Positions 47,020-57,463 of a stretch of DNA of 64,000 nucleotides are shown here, one piece after another (position 1 is the first letter of the stretch; each line of letters starts with the position of its first letter). The position numbers were made by a program, and so were the translations under genes. Under the pieces are notes generated by a model. The model was not told the origin of the DNA. It saw nothing but the letters and a program-made list of their open reading frames with translations, and did no database searches. The stretch spans positions 3,521,827 through 3,585,826 of the forward strand of contig CP076053.1 of the NCBI GenBank assembly GCA_018672315.1. Reading direction: 5' to 3'. This DNA comes from Nocardioidaceae bacterium (GTDB lineage: Bacteria > Actinomycetota > Actinomycetes > Propionibacteriales > Nocardioidaceae).

Positions 47020-49526
47020 TCACCGCTGCTCGGCGCCGACTGCCCCGACCGCGCTGGCGACGGCCGCGTCACGCGCCGCTGCGGTCTCCTTGTCGGTGAG
47101 CGTCTTGTCGGGCGCCCGGAACCGCAGCGCGAACGCCAGCGACTTGTTCCCCTTGCCGACCTGCTCGCCGCGGTAGACGTCGAAGAGGCGTACGGACTCG
47201 CACAGCTCCCCCGCGCCGGCGACCAGCGCGTCGCGGACCTCAGAGGCGGGCACGGCCTCCTCGACGACGAGGGCGACGTCCTCCTTCGCGACCGGGAAGG
47301 TCGAGAAGCGCGGCCCACGGGCGCCCTCAGGGGCGGCGGCCAGCAGCGCCGACAGGTCGACCTCGAAGGCCACGGTGCGCGGCGGCACCTCGAGGGCACG
47401 GCAGGCCTGCGGGTGGAGCTCACCGGCATGCCCGATCGCCTCGCCGGCGATCGACACGACGGCGCACCGACCCGGGTGCCACGGCGCGAGCTCGCCGGCG
47501 CTCACCTCGACGACCACGCCGAGGGCGTCGGCGATGCGGCGTACGGACTCCACGGCGTCGGCCCAGGTCACCGACTCGCCAGTGCCCCACCAGCCGGAGC
47601 CCGTACGCCGGCCCGTCAGCACGCCGGCGGCGTGCAGCGGCTGCGCGGGCAGGGCGCCGTTGAGCTGCTGCCACTCGGCCTCGGTCGGCTGCTGGGCCGG
47701 GGCGAGCAGCGGCGCACCCTGCGGGGAGGCACCCGGCAGGAACACCGCCGCGGTCTCGAACAGCGCGACGTCGTCGATGCCACGGCCGACGTTGCGACGC
47801 AGTGCCGTCAGCAGGCCGGGCAGGAGGGTCGTGGTGAGGAACGGCTCGGCGTCGGAGAGCGGGTTGGCGAGACGCACCATCCGCCGCCGGTCGTCGTCGG
47901 GGACGACGCCCATGGCGTCGAACACCGGAGTGCCGACGAACGGGTAGCTCTTCACCTCGACCAGGCCGGCGCCGGCCAGCGTGGTGCCGACGCGACGACG
48001 CAGGCGCTGGCCCGCGGTGAGCCCGCGACCCGCAGGGGCGTCGGGCAGGACGGAGTCGATGCGGTCGTAGCCGACGACGCGCACGACCTCCTCGACGAGG
48101 TCGTACGGACCCACCAGGTCCGGGCGCCAGGTCGGCGGGGTGACCTGCAGCGGGTCGGCAGCAGGGTCATCGACGGAGCAGCCGTTGAGCTCCAGCGTCT
48201 CGACCACACGTGCGGCGTCGAGCTCGAGGCCCGAGATGCGGTTCGTCAGCCCGACGGGCATCGCGATCGCCGACGGCTCCGGCGCGGAGCCGACGACCGT
48301 GCGGCCCTCATCGATCGTGCCGCCGCCGTGCTCCGCGAGCAGCTGGGCGACCCGGTCGGCGGCGACCGGGGCCAGGCGCGGGTCGACACCGCGCTCGAAG
48401 CGCTTCGAGGCCTCCGAGGGCAGGCGCTGGGCGCGGGCCGTACGCCCGATGGTCGCCGCGTCGAAGCACGCGGACTCGATGACGACCTCGGTCGTGGAGC
48501 CGCTCAGCTCGGTGGTCTCGCCGCCCATGACGCCGGCCAGGCCGATCGGCCCGGAGTCGTCGGTGATGAGCAGCTCGCCCCCGGTCAGCTCGCGAACGGT
48601 CGAGTCGAGCGTCGTGACCTTCTCGCCGGGCTCGGCACGTCGTACGACGATGGGGCCCTGCAGCTGCGCACGGTCGTAGCCGTGGATCGGCTGGCCGAGC
48701 TCGAGCATCACGTAGTTGGTGACATCGACCGCGAGCGAGATCGAGCGCATGCCGGCGGCCTCGACGCGGCGGGCCAGCCAGGCCGGGGTCGGCGCGGAGG
48801 CGTCGAAGCCGGTGACCGTACGGGTGACGAAGACCGGGCAGGCGTCGGGGTCGGAGACGGTGACCGGGTAGTCGTCGCCGCTCGTGCCGGTCACGCGTGA
48901 GGGTGCGCCCGGGTCCTCGTACGCCAGGTCGAAGCCGATCGCGACGTCGCGGGCGACCCCGCGCATCGACAGCGCGTAGCCCCGGTCGGTGGCGACCTCG
49001 AGCTCGATGGTGACGTCGTCGAGACCCAGGAGCCGCAGGGCGTCGTCGCCGGGTTCGGCGCCCTCGGCGAGCTCACCGGTGAGCACGAGGATGCCGCCGC
49101 CGTCGCCGCCGAGACCCAGCTCGGTGGTCGAGCAGATCATGCCGTCGGAGACGTGCCCGTAGGTCTTGCGCGCCGCGATGTGGAAGTCGCCGGGCAGCGT
49201 CGTGCCGGGCAGGGCGGCGACGACCAGGTCGCCGGGACCGAAGTTGTGGGCGCCGCAGACGATGCCGCGGGAGGCGGGCACGTCACCGTCGGCAGGGTCG
49301 TTGTGCGACCCCACGTCGACGCGGCACCAGTTCACGGTCTTGCCGTTCTTGTGCGTCTCGGGCTCGGCGGAGAGCACGCGCCCCACCACGAGGTTGCCGG
49401 AGACACCGGAGCCGTGGATGACCTCGAGCTTGAGACCGAGCGAGGTGAGCACCTCGGCGACCTGCTCGGGCGTGGTGCCCTCGGGCAGTTCGACGAGCTC
49501 GCGCAGCCAGGAGAAGGGGACGCGCA

Positions 49527-49527
<1 letters not shown>
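47020..49527 (-). CDS. pheT: Phenylalanyl-tRNA synthetase beta subunit
   Basis: Large subunit of the (alpha-beta)2 enzyme. In order: N-terminal region with the tRNA-binding OB domain (about residues 40-150, DVGSHNDPADGDVP), B3/4 editing domain, B5 domain with LGQPIHGYD and the C-terminal ferredoxin-like FDX-ACB domain. 835 aa, a usual length. ATG 49527 shares its A with the pheS TGA. Confident. Confidence 0.96.
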
Positions 49528-50702
<1,175 letters not shown>

Positions 50703-50744
50703 CTAGGAGCGCGGCACCGACGCCTGCGACCCAGTATCCGCGCC

Positions 50745-51857
50745 TCAGGTGCGGCGGCGGTCCAGGTGCGGCAGACGCAGCTCGATGCTGGCCCCGCCGC
50801 CGGGGGCGTCGTCGATGGTGACGGTGCCCCCGTGGGCGGTGACGAGCCCGTGCACGATGTAGAGACCCAGTCCGGAGCCGCCGCGGGACCCGGTCGACCA
50901 GAACTTGGTGAAGACCTGCTTGCGTACGCCCGGCGCGATGCCCTCGCCCTCGTCGGTGACCGTGACGCGAACGCCGGGCCAGCTGCCGTCCGTCTCCTCC
51001 GCCTCACCCGGAAGGGGCGCGAGGTCGACCAGCACCCGCCCCTCGCCGTGCGCCACACCGTTCTCCACGAGGTTGGTGAGCACCTGCACCAGCTTGTCGG
51101 GGTCGAAGGACACGGTCGGCAGGTCGGCCATCGTGCGCACCTCCAGCGGTCGGGTGGTGGCGTGCTGCACCGAGGCGATCACCCGCTCCGCGACGACCGC
51201 GACATCGACGGGGCGCGGGTAGAGCGAGAGCCGACCGGTGTCGATGCGAGCCACGTCGAGGAGCTCGGTGATGAGGCGGCTGAGTCGCTCGGAGTCGGCG
51301 TGCACGGTGCGCAGCATGAGCAGCTTCTGCTGGTCGTTGAGCCGCTCCCACTTGTTGAGCAGCGTGCCGACGAAGCCCTTGACCCCGGTGAGGGGTGAAC
51401 GCAGCTCGTGGGCGATCGAGGCGACGAGGTCCGAGCGCTCGCGCTCGGCACGCGCCCGCTGCCGGGCACCGCGCAGCACGACGACGAGGCGTACGACCGG
51501 GCCGCCGCGCTCGGTGCGGTGCAGCGCCGCCGAGGCGAGCACCTCCGTGCCGTCCACGTCGACCAGGATGCGCTCGGAGAGCTCGGAGCGGGTGCGGAGT
51601 CCGGTGTACGGGCGCATGCACTGCAGCCAGTCGTTGCCGTGCTCGTCCTGGAGTCTCAGGCTCTGCACGATGTCGGTGCCCATCAGGTCGCCCGCGTCGC
51701 GCACGAGCAGCCGGCACGCGCGCTCGTTGACCTTGATGATGCGGCCGTTCTCGTCGGCGACGATCACGCCTTCGGGCAGCAGCTCGAGGGTCTCCTCGAC
51801 GTGCTCGACGCAGGGCGCCTCGTCGGTCTCCGCGTCGGTCTCCGCGTCGCTGCTCAC
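50745..51857 (-). CDS. PAS-domain sensor histidine kinase, orphan
   Basis: A 370-aa soluble kinase. A PAS domain spans about residues 20-130 (EGVIVADENGRIIKVNERA), then HisKA with the phosphorylated His150 in SIAHELRSPLTGVKGF, and an HATPase with N box NLVENGVAHGEG, G1 VTDEGEGIAPG and G2 GGSGLGLYIVHGL. No membrane helix is seen, so it senses in the cytoplasm. No response regulator is adjacent. It overlaps the methyltransferase gene by four bases, so it probably shares the infC-rplT transcript. Confidence 0.93.
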   Translation of the reverse strand: MSSDAETDAETDEAPCVEHVEETLELLPEGVIVADENGRIIKVNERACRLLVRDAGDLMGTDIVQSLRLQDEHGNDWLQCMRPYTGLRTRSELSERILVDVDGTEVLASAALHRTERGGPVVRLVVVLRGARQRARAERERSDLVASIAHELRSPLTGVKGFVGTLLNKWERLNDQQKLLMLRTVHADSERLSRLITELLDVARIDTGRLSLYPRPVDVAVVAERVIASVQHATTRPLEVRTMADLPTVSFDPDKLVQVLTNLVENGVAHGEGRVLVDLAPLPGEAEETDGSWPGVRVTVTDEGEGIAPGVRKQVFTKFWSTGSRGGSGLGLYIVHGLVTAHGGTVTIDDAPGGGASIELRLPHLDRRRT

Positions 51858-52741
51858 CGCTGCACCGTACGTCTGCGCAGGGCGCGGGCGGAGGCGTACA
51901 GGCAGACCGCCGCGGCGGTGGCGAGGTTGAGGCTCTCGGCGCGGCCATGGATCGGGATCGCGACCCGCGCATCGGCCGCCGCGGCCAGCTCCTCGGGCAG
52001 CCCCCAGGCCTCGTTGCCCATCAGCCAGGCCGTCGGTCGCGCGAGGACCCCGTCGTCGGCGGCGTCGTCGAGGTCCACCTCTCCCCCGCCGTCGGCGGCG
52101 AGCACCTGCAGACCTGCCTGCTGGAGGGCGGCCACCGCCTCGAGCGTCTCGCCCGCGGCGCGCAGCACCGGCAGGTGGAACAGCGACCCGACGGTGGCAC
52201 GCACCGTCTTGGCGTTGTGGGGGTCGACCGACGAGCCGGCGAGCACGACGGCGTCGGCGCCCGCCGCGTCCGCGCAGCGGATGACGGTGCCGGCGTTGCC
52301 CGGGTCGCGCACGTCGGCGCAGACGACGACCAGTCGGGCGTCGCGGAGCCTGTCCGACAGGTCTCCGGCCGCCACGACCGGGGAGACCTCCGCGCAGACG
52401 GCCACGACACCCTGCGGGGTCACCGTGTCGGCCAGTGCCTCGATCACCGAGGCCTCGCAGCGGCGTACGACCACGCCGGCGGTCGCGCAGGCCCGGAGGA
52501 CGTCGGCCGTGGTGGGGTCGTCGTACGCCGCGTCGGCGGCGAAGACCTCCCGCACGCAGCCGGGCACCCCCAGCGCCTCGGCGAGACTCTTGGCGCCCTC
52601 GGCGAGGAACAGCCCGCGCTCGGCGCGTACGGCACGTCGCTGGAGCTTGCGTGCTTCCTTCACACGACCGCTCCGGGGCGTCAGCGCCGGACCGTGTCGG
52701 TCGTCGCTGTCGCCGCCGGAGCGGACGGGGGTGGTGGTCAC
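51854..52741 (-). CDS. SpoU/TrmH-family RNA 2'-O-methyltransferase
   Basis: SPOUT methyltransferase of 295 aa, with an N-terminal substrate-binding domain (FLAEGAKSLAEAL) and the knotted SAM domain carrying DVRDPGNAGTVIRCADAAGA, LMGNEAWGLPEEL and IPIHGRAESLNLATAAAVCLY as motifs 1-3. Probably acts on rRNA or tRNA; target unknown. GTG 52741 comes eight bases after rplT. The same rplT-SpoU order occurs in many actinobacteria. Confidence 0.93.
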   Translation of the reverse strand: MTTTPVRSGGDSDDRHGPALTPRSGRVKEARKLQRRAVRAERGLFLAEGAKSLAEALGVPGCVREVFAADAAYDDPTTADVLRACATAGVVVRRCEASVIEALADTVTPQGVVAVCAEVSPVVAAGDLSDRLRDARLVVVCADVRDPGNAGTVIRCADAAGADAVVLAGSSVDPHNAKTVRATVGSLFHLPVLRAAGETLEAVAALQQAGLQVLAADGGGEVDLDDAADDGVLARPTAWLMGNEAWGLPEELAAAADARVAIPIHGRAESLNLATAAAVCLYASARALRRRTVQR

Positions 52742-52748
52742 CGAAGGA

Positions 52749-53141
52749 TCAGGCAGAGGCCTCGGCGCGAGGCGCGTTGACGTCCTCGGGCAGGGCGGCC
52801 TTGGCGGTCGCGACGAGCGCGGAGAACGCGGTCGGCTCGTTGACGGCCAGGTCGGCGAGGATCTTGCGGTCGACCTCGACACCCGCGGCCTTGAGGCCCT
52901 GGATGAAGCGGTTGTAGGTCAGGCCCTCGGCGCGTGCCGCGGCGTTGATGCGCTGGATCCACAGCTTGCGGAAGTCGCCCTTCTTCTTGCGACGGTCGTT
53001 GTAGCTGTAGACGTGCGAGTGGATGACCTGCTCTTTGGCCTTGCGGTAGAGGCGCGAGCGCTGGCCGCGGTAGCCGCTGGCGCGCTCGAGGGTCGTCCGG
53101 CGCTTCTTCTGGGCGTTGACCGCCCGCTTCACGCGTGCCAC
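52749..53141 (-). CDS. rplT: 50S ribosomal protein L20
   Basis: Binds 23S rRNA early in assembly. N-terminal basic extension ([19 protein letters not shown]), [14 protein letters not shown] and [20 protein letters not shown] are universal L20 features. 130 aa, with a slightly longer acidic tail than E. coli L20. Third in infC-rpmI-rplT. Confidence 0.97.
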   Translation of the reverse strand: MARVKRAVNAQKKRRTTLERASGYRGQRSRLYRKAKEQVIHSHVYSYNDRRKKKGDFRKLWIQRINAAARAEGLTYNRFIQGLKAAGVEVDRKILADLAVNEPTAFSALVATAKAALPEDVNAPRAEASA

Positions 53142-53208
53142 GTGTGTCTCCTAGAGATCGGGTGCTGCTGGGATGAGGTCAGGGGGAGCCTGCGCGGTGG
53201 CGCAGGGC

Positions 53209-53403
53209 TCAGAGGCCGAGCATCTTCTTGGCGCGGGGCACGTCGGCGTCGGCGACCTCGGTCGTGCCCGACATGCGGCGCGTCATCTTCGACGGCTTCT
53301 TCTCCAGGTTGTGGCGCAGGCCGGTCTTCTGGCGGCGGATCTTGCCGCTGCCGGTCACCCGGAAGCGCTTCTTGGCACCGGAGTGCGTCTTGTTCTTCGG
53401 CAT
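53209..53403 (-). CDS. rpmI: 50S ribosomal protein L35
   Basis: A 64-aa basic protein beginning [20 protein letters not shown] and ending in the typical KKMLGL. Located between infC and rplT, 67 bases before rplT and 94 bases after infC. Confidence 0.97.
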   Translation of the reverse strand: MPKNKTHSGAKKRFRVTGSGKIRRQKTGLRHNLEKKPSKMTRRMSGTTEVADADVPRAKKMLGL

Positions 53404-53497
53404 CTCGTCGATTCCTCACTTCATCTGCTGGACCGGGGTGTGGGGTCGCACCCCGGCGTACGTGTGCTGCCCCGAGCTCCTCGTGCGGGCGCTCGGC

Positions 53498-54187
53498 TCA
53501 GGACTGGGTGGCCGGCTCGTCGAGCTCCGCGTCGAGGTTCTCGGAGGTCTTGCGCGCCTTGGGCTCCGCGGCCGGCGGGTTCGCCGTACGCTCCGCGCGC
53601 TCGGCGTCGGCCTCGGCCTCGCGCTCGGCGGCCTTGGCCTGCTTGGCCGCCTTGACCTCGGCCTTGGCCTCGGCCTTCTTCTTGTGCGGCCCGATGACCA
53701 TGGTCATGTTGCGGCCGTCCTGCTTGGGGTTGGACTCCACGAAGCCCAGGTCCGTGACGTCCTCGGCCAGGCGCTGCAGCAACCGGTAGCCGAGCTCGGG
53801 GCGGTGCTGCTCACGACCGCGGAACATGATCGTGATCTTCACCTTGTCGCCCTGCTTGAGGAAGCGGACGACGTGGCCCTTCTTGGTCTCGTAGTCGTGC
53901 ACGTCGATCTTCGGCCGGAGCTTCATCTCCTTGATGACCGTGTTCGACTGGTTGCGGCGTGCCTCACGGGCCTTCTGGGCGTTCTCGTACTTGAACTTCC
54001 CGTAGTCCATGAGCTTGCAGACCGGGGGCTTGCCCATGGGGGCGATCTCGACGAGGTCGAGGTCGGCCTCCTGGGCCAGACGCAGGGCGTCGCCGGTCGG
54101 GACGATCCCGACGGTCTCGCCGTTGGGGCCCACGAGGCGTACCTCGGGTACCCGGATCCGGTCGTTGATGCGCAGCTCGGTGCTGAT
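53498..54187 (-). CDS. infC: Translation initiation factor IF-3, ATC start codon
   Basis: Keeps the 30S subunit free and proofreads start codons. The N-terminal domain ([19 protein letters not shown]) and C-terminal domain ([20 protein letters not shown]) are intact. The conserved start falls on ATC 54187, preceded by a perfect AGGAGG; upstream codons are not IF-3-like. Rare starts at infC are a known autoregulatory device, because IF-3 rejects them. After residue 170 there is an unusually long Ala/Lys/Glu-rich tail of about 55 residues. 229 aa. Confidence 0.95.
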   Translation of the reverse strand: MSTELRINDRIRVPEVRLVGPNGETVGIVPTGDALRLAQEADLDLVEIAPMGKPPVCKLMDYGKFKYENAQKAREARRNQSNTVIKEMKLRPKIDVHDYETKKGHVVRFLKQGDKVKITIMFRGREQHRPELGYRLLQRLAEDVTDLGFVESNPKQDGRNMTMVIGPHKKKAEAKAEVKAAKQAKAAEREAEADAERAERTANPPAAEPKARKTSENLDAELDEPATQS

Positions 54188-54473
54188 GGGTCCTCCTGAG
54201 TGTGGGTGACGGTCGTGCGTGCGGTGTCTGCCGGGCCAGAAACGAGAAATGGCCCCCGCTGCCACAGCGGAGGCCAGTCACCGCGCGCCGCGGACGGCAC
54301 GCCACCAGGACCATCACGGAGGATGGTCCTCGGACCGGACCCGACGACCGCGAGGTCGGTGCGGGTGGGAGACGAGAGTCCCCGCTTGTGGGACACCGGG
54401 CACAACGCCGAACTGGTCGACGACATTCCTGGTGTCGGTCAGTGGCCGAGTCTAGCGGCTCGCGGCGTACGCG
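54188..54473 (-). other. infC leader region
   Basis: 286 bases between the SseB-like stop and infC. On the transcript they contain first a perfect 9-bp stem (54307-54315 with 54322-54330, six-base loop) and then a long GC hairpin (54250-54276) with a U-rich tail. The two structures and the distance to infC look like a transcriptional attenuator. No reading frame appears real. Confidence 0.6.
54250..54276 (-). terminator. Attenuator-like hairpin upstream of infC
   Basis: Transcript arms TGGCC-CCGCTG and CAGCGG-GGCCA with one bulged or mismatched base, three-base loop, followed by TTTCTCGTTTCT. It is the only stem in this window with a reasonable U-rich tail, and lies 62 bases upstream of the infC start, which suggests conditional termination in the leader. 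Confidence 0.7.
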
Positions 54474-55046
54474 TCACATCGAGTCCTCGGCAGCCGCGGG
54501 AGCGGTCCACGCGTACGCCCCGTCCTCGAGGCGCACCAGACGCTGACCGGCGGCCCAGCGTTCGAGGTCGCCCCGCTCGACGGGGAGCAGGACCGGTCCG
54601 GCGACGTCGAGCACGAGGGCCTGCGCCCCCTCGTCGAGCGCGGACCGGGCCGCGAGCGGCGCGGCGACCGGGACGGGCCTGGCGTCCGGCTGCCAGGCGT
54701 GCATGGAGGCCATCGACGTGAAGCCGAGCAGCGCCCGACGGCCGTCCCGTCCGGTCATGAGCACCACGGCCATGTCGGCGGACTTGTCGCGGGCCAGGCC
54801 GTCCTCGCCCACCTCGACCTCGCCGAGCATGGCAACGACGGGCACGAGGAGGCGCGAGTCCTGCACGGCCAGGAGTGCGCCCGCGTACGCGTCCTGTCCC
54901 CCCGGGGCCGCGTCGTACGCCGCGAGTGCCGCCGTGACCGCGGGGTCCGCCGACCCGTCGTCGTCGGGGAAGCCGACGTCGAGCAGCTGGCGGCCGTCGG
55001 GGCCGGGGATGCTCCGTCGGCCGGAGCCTGGTCGCGACGCAGTCAT
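54474..55046 (-). CDS. SseB-like domain protein
   Basis: A 190-aa protein with the SseB N-terminal-type fold: DSRLLVPVVAMLGEVE, DMAVVLMTGRDGRRALLGFTS and ALDEGAQALVLDVAGPVLLP strands occur in the order expected. Function in actinobacteria is unknown (SseB of Salmonella, same name, is a type III protein and only the domain is shared). It is directly upstream of infC on the same strand, a frequent arrangement. Confidence 0.82.
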   Translation of the reverse strand: MTASRPGSGRRSIPGPDGRQLLDVGFPDDDGSADPAVTAALAAYDAAPGGQDAYAGALLAVQDSRLLVPVVAMLGEVEVGEDGLARDKSADMAVVLMTGRDGRRALLGFTSMASMHAWQPDARPVPVAAPLAARSALDEGAQALVLDVAGPVLLPVERGDLERWAAGQRLVRLEDGAYAWTAPAAAEDSM

Positions 55047-55130
55047 CCGTGCACGGTACCGGCGGCGGTGCCGCGAGCCCGAGGGCCGGGTCAGCGGCCG
55101 ACCGGTTTCCGCAGATTCGGGACGAAGGTC

Positions 55131-55160
55131 TGGTCAATTCAGGACGTATGGCCCTAGGTT
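55131..55160 (+). promoter_or_regulatory. Promoter of the secreted subtilase
   Basis: TGGTCA (55131-55136) and TAGGTT (55155-55160) with an 18-base spacer give a plausible sigma-A-type promoter; the message would start near 55167, about 22 bases before the ATG. Confidence 0.45.
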
Positions 55161-55188
55161 GCACGACACAACCACAACAGGAGGATCC

Positions 55189-56862
55189 ATGCCGTCCATC
55201 CGTCACACGCGTGCCACCGCCGGTCTGGCCGCGCTGGCCACCGCCGCCTTCGGCGCGGTGGCTCTCTCCCCCAGCGCCACCGCTGCGGGACCTGCCGTCG
55301 AGCCCGGCGCCGCGCCGGGACAGGCCGATCGCTTCATCGTGAGCTTCGAGCGTGGCCGCGCCGCCGAGGCGCGCAGCGCCATCCGCGAGGCGAAGGGCCG
55401 CGTCGTCCTCGACATCCCCGGCCGTGCCGCGGTCGCAGCGGTCGTACCGGAGGGCAACGTCGCCGACCTCCGTCGACAGGGGGCCGTCGGCTACGTCGAG
55501 GTCGACGCACTGCGTACGCCGGTCTCGCTCATGCCGAGCGCCGCCAAGCCCGACGGCAGCGGCAACGGCAAGGGCGGCAAGCCCGCACCCTCCGAACCCA
55601 CCGACCCGGGCACCGCGACCCCGCCGTCCGCCCAGGACGTCGTCGGCGCCGACGGCGAGACGCTGCCCTACGGCATCCAGACCACCCAGGCGGGCGAGGT
55701 CTCGGCGCCCGCGGTCAAGAAGGTCTGCATCATCGACTCCGGCTACTACGCCGGTCACGAGGACCTGCGCGACCCCGGCGACGGCGTGACCGGCTCCAAC
55801 GACCCCGGCGGCACCGGCCCGTGGAACTCAGCCTTCTCCGACCACGGCACCCACGTCGCGGGCACCATCGCCGGCACCGACAACGCCGTCGGTGTGGTCG
55901 GCGCCTTCCCCAACGCCGCGCTGCACATCGTGCGGGTCTTCGGCGACGACGGCACCTACGCCTACTCCTCGACCCTCGTGGCAGCCCTCGACGACTGCGT
56001 CGCCAACGGCGCGGACGTCGTCTCGATGAGCCTCGGCGGCAGCCAGAAGTCGCGCCTGGAGGACCAGGCATTCTCCCGCGCCTACAGCAACGGCGTGCTG
56101 TCGATCGCCGCCGCGGGCAATGACGGCAACACGCGGACGTCCTACCCCGCCGGTTACGGCTCGGTCGTCTCGGTCGCCGCCGTGGACGAGAACTCGGCCC
56201 ACGCCGACTTCAGCCAGGTCAACAGCGACGTGGAGATCGCCGCGCCCGGTGTCGGCGTCCTCTCCACCGTGCCGTCGTCCTCGGTCAGCACCCTGACCCT
56301 CGCCGACGGCAGCACACTGGCCGGCGGGGCGATGGAGGGCTCGGCCAACGGATCCGCCACCGGCACCCTGGTCGACGGAGGCCTCTGCGACACCAGCAGC
56401 CCGGCGTGGGCCGGCAAGGTGGTGCTCTGTCAGCGCGGCACCATCACTTTCGAGGAGAAGGTCGACAACGTGATCGCCGGTGGCGGCACCGGGGCCGCGA
56501 TCTACAACAACGTCGCCGGAGGGTTCTCCTCCACGCTCGGCGCCGAGAAGTCGATCCCGGCGATCAGCCTCTCCGACACCCAGGGGGTGACCGCGCAGGG
56601 GGCGCTGGGCAGCACCGTGACGGTCGCGAACCAGACCACGCGACCCGCGAACGGCTACGAGAAGTACGACGGCACCTCGATGGCCACTCCGCACGTGTCC
56701 GCCATCGCGGCGGAGATCTGGTCGACCGTGCCGACGGCTTCGGCCGCCCAGGTGCGCGACGCCATCAACTCGACCGCCTTCGACCTCGGTGCGGAAGGGC
56801 GCGACTCCGCGACCGGTTTCGGTCTGATCCAGGCAGCCGACGCCCTGGCGGCGCTGCGCTGA
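55189..56862 (+). CDS. Secreted S8 subtilisin-like protease with PA insert
   Basis: Exported endopeptidase of 557 aa. A signal peptide (residues 1-33, Ala-rich core, AxA cleavage) precedes an I9-type propeptide (about 47-112) and a Gly/Pro linker. The catalytic triad is Asp183 (IIDSG), His219 (DHGTHVAG) and Ser497 (GTSMATPHVS), with Asn311 in the oxyanion hole. A protease-associated (PA) domain, about 375-485, interrupts the catalytic domain before the Ser. It starts at ATG 55189 behind AGGAGG and is divergent from the SseB-like gene. Role likely in nutrient scavenging. Confidence 0.94.
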   Translation: MPSIRHTRATAGLAALATAAFGAVALSPSATAAGPAVEPGAAPGQADRFIVSFERGRAAEARSAIREAKGRVVLDIPGRAAVAAVVPEGNVADLRRQGAVGYVEVDALRTPVSLMPSAAKPDGSGNGKGGKPAPSEPTDPGTATPPSAQDVVGADGETLPYGIQTTQAGEVSAPAVKKVCIIDSGYYAGHEDLRDPGDGVTGSNDPGGTGPWNSAFSDHGTHVAGTIAGTDNAVGVVGAFPNAALHIVRVFGDDGTYAYSSTLVAALDDCVANGADVVSMSLGGSQKSRLEDQAFSRAYSNGVLSIAAAGNDGNTRTSYPAGYGSVVSVAAVDENSAHADFSQVNSDVEIAAPGVGVLSTVPSSSVSTLTLADGSTLAGGAMEGSANGSATGTLVDGGLCDTSSPAWAGKVVLCQRGTITFEEKVDNVIAGGGTGAAIYNNVAGGFSSTLGAEKSIPAISLSDTQGVTAQGALGSTVTVANQTTRPANGYEKYDGTSMATPHVSAIAAEIWSTVPTASAAQVRDAINSTAFDLGAEGRDSATGFGLIQAADALAALR

Positions 56863-56887
56863 CCTGCCGCGGTGGCAGGCTGGTGAG

Positions 56888-57463
56888 GTGACCACCGACC
56901 GCCACCGCGCAGCGGGCGAGATCGCCGCGCTCCTCGCGAGCCGCCCGCCCCTGCTGGGGGGTGGGCGGCTCGTGTGCGTCGACGGGAGGTCGGGGTCCGG
57001 CAAGACCACGCTGGCGACAGCCGTCGTCGCTCACCTGCGCGAGGCCGGCGCCGCGGTGCAGACGCTCGAGCTGGAGTCCGCGTACGCCGGGTGGGACGGG
57101 CTGCGCGGCACGCCCGAGGCCGTCGCGCACTCGCTCCTCGGGCCGCTCGCCGCCGACCGGCCCGGCACCGTACGCACCTGGGACTGGCACGCCATGACGT
57201 GGGCGCCGGACCGTGCCGTCGATCCGCTGGGTCGCGGCGAGGTGCTCGTCGTCGAAGGTGTCGGCGCGGGATGCGGGCCGCTGGCCGCGTACGCCTCGGT
57301 GGTCGTCTGGTGCGAGGCGCCGTCGGCTGTGCGCCGACGGCGTGCCCTGGCCCGTGACGGCCGGCCCGACGACTGGTGGGAGCCGTGGGCGGCGCGCGAG
57401 GACCGGCTCTTCGACGCTGATCCGGTGCGGGAGCGCGCCGATCTCGTGGTCGGTGTCGACTAG
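56888..57463 (+). CDS. P-loop kinase, uridine-kinase-like
   Basis: A 191-aa NTPase. Walker A is GRSGSGKTT at about residues 33-41; EGVGAGCGPL and the basic VRRRRALARDG lid region resemble uridine kinases and related small nucleoside/nucleotide kinases. Substrate cannot be assigned. GTG 56888 follows GTGAG with a modest ribosome site, 26 bases after the protease. Its TAG stop shares the CTAG tetranucleotide with the convergent LLM gene. Confidence 0.82.
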   Translation: MTTDRHRAAGEIAALLASRPPLLGGGRLVCVDGRSGSGKTTLATAVVAHLREAGAAVQTLELESAYAGWDGLRGTPEAVAHSLLGPLAADRPGTVRTWDWHAMTWAPDRAVDPLGRGEVLVVEGVGAGCGPLAAYASVVVWCEAPSAVRRRRALARDGRPDDWWEPWAAREDRLFDADPVRERADLVVGVD

